Shown: piece by piece, positions 4,541 through 6,754 of the stretch | How positions within the stretch are numbered: position 1 is the stretch's first letter | Layout: each line of letters begins with the position of its first letter | Origin: Acidimicrobiales bacterium | GTDB lineage: Bacteria; Actinomycetota; Acidimicrobiia; Acidimicrobiales; Palsa-688 | Assembly (NCBI GenBank): GCA_030039575.1 | Contig: JASHVH010000206.1 | Span: 1-6,754 of the forward strand | DNA length: 6,754 bases | Direction: 5' to 3' | Position numbers and translations under genes: made by a program | Notes under the pieces: generated by a model | The model's input: only the letters and a program-made list of their open reading frames with translations | Databases searched by the model: none | What the model was told of the DNA's origin: nothing

Positions 4541-5932
4541 CTACTCCCTGGCCGACTCCGGCTGACGTGCCCACCACTCATCGAGTAGACGGACGGCATC
4601 CTCGTAAGAGTGAGGGCCCTCGTCGAGGCGCAGCTCGAGGAGGTGGGCGAGCGCCCGGCCCACGACCCGCCCCGGCGGGATCCCGAGGTGCGACATGACC
4701 TCCCGCCCGTCGAGGTCGGGCCGGATAGCGGCCAGTTCTTCCCGTTGCCGCAACTCGGCCACGCGCGCCTCGAGCTCGTCCATCCTCTGCGACAGCGCCT
4801 GCGCCCGCAGCGGGTTGCGGGTGGTGCAGTCGGCGCGGGTGAGTTCGTTGAGGTCCTCCAGCAGGTCTCCGGCATCCCGCACGTAGCGCCGGACGGCACT
4901 GTCCGTCCAGCCCATCGCATAGGTGTGGAAGCGCAGGTGGAGCTCGACGAGCTTGCTTACCCTCTCGATGTCCTCCACGGGGTAGCGCAGGGCCCGCATC
5001 CTGTCGCGGGTCATCCTGGCCCCTACCAGTTCGTGGTGATGGAAGCTCACGGTCCCCCCGGGCCCGAAGGAGCGCGTCTTCGGTTTGCCGATGTCGTGGA
5101 ACAGCGCGGCCAGACGCACGACCCGGTCCGGCCGGGCCCGCTGGACAACCGCGATGGTGTGGGCCAGGACGTCCTTGTGGCGGTGGACCGGGTCCTGTTC
5201 CAGCGCCAGCGCCGGGAGTTCCGGGATGAACTCCTCGGCCAGGCCCGTGTTGACCAGGAACCAGAGGCCCTCGGAGGGGTCCGGCACGACGAGGAGCTTG
5301 TCGAGCTCGTCTCGTACCCGTTCGTCCGAGACGATGTCCAGGCGACCCCGCAGGCGGGTCACCGCTTCGAGCAGCTCCGGTCCCGGCTGCAGCCCGTAGC
5401 CGGCTATGAAGCGGGCGGCGCGCAGCATCCGCAGCGGGTCGTCCATGAACGACAGCTCCGCCGGAAGTGGGGTCCGTAGCCTCCGGGCGGCGAGGTCGTC
5501 CACGCCCCCGAACGGGTCGACCAGTTGCAGGTCCGGCAGGGACAGGGCCATGGCGTTGACGGTGAAGTCGCGCCTCGACAGGTCGGCCTCTAGGGCAGTG
5601 GAAAAGGCCACCTCCGGCTTGCGCGAGCCCGGTTCGTACTCCTCGGCCCGGTGGGTGGTGACCTCGACCCGGCGGCCCCCTTTCATGGCGCCGATAGTGC
5701 CGAACCGTTTGCCTTGCGTCCAGATGCTGTCCGCCCACGAGGAGAGGACCTGCTCCGTGACCGACGGGAGGGCGTCGGTCGTGAAATCGAGGTCGCTTTC
5801 CGGGCTCAGCTGGTCGAGCAAGGCATCACGGACTACGCCACCGACCAGGTAGAGCTGCGCCCCGGCCGCCTCGAACAGCCGAGCCAGCTCGTCGGCCACA
5901 TCGAGGACAGGGCGCAGCCTTTCGGGTACCAC
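4541..5932 (-). CDS. cca: CCA tRNA nucleotidyltransferase (HD-domain, actinobacterial type)
   Basis: The enzyme adds or repairs the 3'-terminal CCA of tRNAs using CTP and ATP, without a template. The 463-residue protein has the class II nucleotidyltransferase head: YLVGGVVRDALL (28-39), the catalytic carboxylates SDLDFTTDA (Asp47 and Asp49), RRDFTVNAMA (120-129) and DDPLRMLRAARF (164-175, nucleotide-selection region). An HD phosphohydrolase domain follows, with RHKD (His252), ALFHDIGK (His279, Asp280) and a triple His at 298-300. The frame is open from a GTG at 5932. No strong ribosome binding site precedes it (TAGG ends 9 bases upstream), but no better start is available. The gene begins 48 bases after the pilT-like stop on the same strand and could be co-transcribed with it. 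The mycobacterial counterpart is called pcnA, but the motifs fit a CCA-adding enzyme better than a poly(A) polymerase. Confidence 0.96.
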   Translation of the reverse strand: MVPERLRPVLDVADELARLFEAAGAQLYLVGGVVRDALLDQLSPESDLDFTTDALPSVTEQVLSSWADSIWTQGKRFGTIGAMKGGRRVEVTTHRAEEYEPGSRKPEVAFSTALEADLSRRDFTVNAMALSLPDLQLVDPFGGVDDLAARRLRTPLPAELSFMDDPLRMLRAARFIAGYGLQPGPELLEAVTRLRGRLDIVSDERVRDELDKLLVVPDPSEGLWFLVNTGLAEEFIPELPALALEQDPVHRHKDVLAHTIAVVQRARPDRVVRLAALFHDIGKPKTRSFGPGGTVSFHHHELVGARMTRDRMRALRYPVEDIERVSKLVELHLRFHTYAMGWTDSAVRRYVRDAGDLLEDLNELTRADCTTRNPLRAQALSQRMDELEARVAELRQREELAAIRPDLDGREVMSHLGIPPGRVVGRALAHLLELRLDEGPHSYEDAVRLLDEWWARQPESARE

Positions 5933-5980
5933 AGCCGCGAGCCTAGAGATCCTCAGCCACTTCGGGGGGTCTTATGAGCC

Positions 5981-6754
5981 TCACAAGGACGGCAACAATC
6001 CCGCCGTTTGCAGGGCCACCCGGAAATCGTGGGGGTTGGTGGCTGCCTGCAGCGCGGCCCGGAGAGATATCTCGCCCGCCTTGAACAGGTTGAAAAGGCT
6101 CTGGTCGAACGTGATCATGCCGTGGTACTCGCCGTCAGCGATTACCTCTTCGATGCTCTCGCCGTTCCCACCATGGGGGTCGAGGATGCGGTCGGCGATG
6201 CGTCCCGTCACTACCATCGCCTCCACCGCCACGACGCGTCCGACACCATCGGCGCGTGGCACCAAACGTTGGCTGACCACTCCCCGCAGGACGGAGGCCA
6301 GGCTCACGCGGGTCTGGCGTTGCTGGTACGGAGGGAAGAAATCGACGATACGGTTGATCGTCTCCGTGGCGTTGGTCGTATGCAGGCTGGACAGGACCAG
6401 GTGGCCGGTCTCACCCGCGGCCAGCCCGGCCTGGACCGTCTCGGCGTCTCGCATCTCGCCGATCAGGATCACATCGGGGTCCTGGCGCAGCACCCGCCTC
6501 ATCGCCTGAGACCAGTCTTTGGTGTCGGTGCCGATCTCGCGTTGGCTGATAATCGACATCTTGTCCCGGTGGAGGACCTCGATCGGGTCCTCGATGCTGA
6601 TGATGTTGGCGGCCCGGCTCGTATTTATGTGGTCCACCATCGCGGCCAGGGTCGTCGTCTTGCCCGACCCGGTCGGGCCGGTGACCAGCACCAGGCCTCG
6701 ATGTTCGTCTGCCAACCGGGTGACGACCGGCGGCAGGCCCAGGTCCGGGGCTGC
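5981..6754 (-). CDS. pilT: PilT-type type IV pilus retraction ATPase, C-terminal 257 residues
   Basis: The gene enters from the right edge, and the frame is open to the last base, so the N-terminal domain is missing from the window. Visible residues contain the secretion ATPase core: Walker A GPTGSGKT (26-33 of the fragment), Asp box IISIEDPIE (51-59), Walker B VILIGEMRD (95-103) and His box GHLVLSSLHTTNA (117-129). The section FFPPYQQRQTRVSLASVLRG (139-158), SQRLVPRADG and the TFDQSLFNLFKAGEIS C-terminal region are PilT-like rather than PilB/GspE-like; no tetracysteine zinc motif is seen. PilT hexamers at the inner face of the membrane power pilus disassembly and twitching. PilU or a minor paralogue remains possible because the N-terminus is not visible. 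Confidence 0.9.
   Translation of the reverse strand, partial: AAPDLGLPPVVTRLADEHRGLVLVTGPTGSGKTTTLAAMVDHINTSRAANIISIEDPIEVLHRDKMSIISQREIGTDTKDWSQAMRRVLRQDPDVILIGEMRDAETVQAGLAAGETGHLVLSSLHTTNATETINRIVDFFPPYQQRQTRVSLASVLRGVVSQRLVPRADGVGRVVAVEAMVVTGRIADRILDPHGGNGESIEEVIADGEYHGMITFDQSLFNLFKAGEISLRAALQAATNPHDFRVALQTAGLLPSL

Noticed and set aside
4578..5738. 386-codon minus-strand open frame inside cca.
   Set aside because: It is a shifted-frame shadow of cca, rich in Arg, Gly and Pro, with no domain pattern; the cca frame carries all expected motifs.

Overview
The window is a high-GC bacterial chromosome segment, almost certainly from an actinobacterium. Three things point there: a DUF5318 protein (a family I know only from Actinobacteria), an actinobacterial-type HD-domain CCA-adding enzyme, and the gene order. 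Inositol phosphate synthase and a PadR regulator lie on one strand, with a divergent DUF5318 gene and then rpsF on the other. This matches the Mycobacterium tuberculosis block Rv0046c (ino1), Rv0047c (padR), Rv0049 (DUF5318) and Rv0053 (rpsF). A PilT-type pilus retraction ATPase at the right edge argues against Mycobacterium or Streptomyces and fits a deeper lineage such as Acidimicrobiia. That placement is inference.

Layout, left to right. Positions 1-65 hold the first 21 codons of rpsF (minus strand). Positions 66-501 form a gene-free stretch with three strong dyads in the presumed rpsF leader and a 15-16 bp tandem repeat just after the panB stop. panB (minus, 502-1377) and a DUF5318 gene (minus, 1466-1885) follow. 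A divergent intergenic region then leads into padR (plus, 2155-2895), which overlaps ino1 (plus, 2895-3971) by one base. The convergent gap 3972-4540 is unusually repeat-rich: two 73-bp near-identical modules, a pair of 14-bp repeats and five 10-bp units running up to the cca stop. cca (minus, 4541-5932) and the C-terminal part of a pilT-like gene (minus, 5981 to beyond the window end) complete the window.

How the parts work together. padR and ino1 form a tightly coupled operon. Its promoter region has a perfect -10 hexamer seven bases before the padR ATG, suggesting a leaderless transcript. Immediately upstream is a dyad of the ATGT...ACAT type known for PadR-family operators. The simplest reading is a self-repressing switch on inositol synthesis, which in actinobacteria feeds phosphatidylinositol and mycothiol. 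The remaining genes are housekeeping: pantothenate synthesis, tRNA 3'-end maturation and ribosomal protein S6, plus pilus retraction. The protein-coding genes are ordinary. The least explained material is in the non-coding DNA: the PadR operator, the duplicated hairpin modules and the structured rpsF leader.
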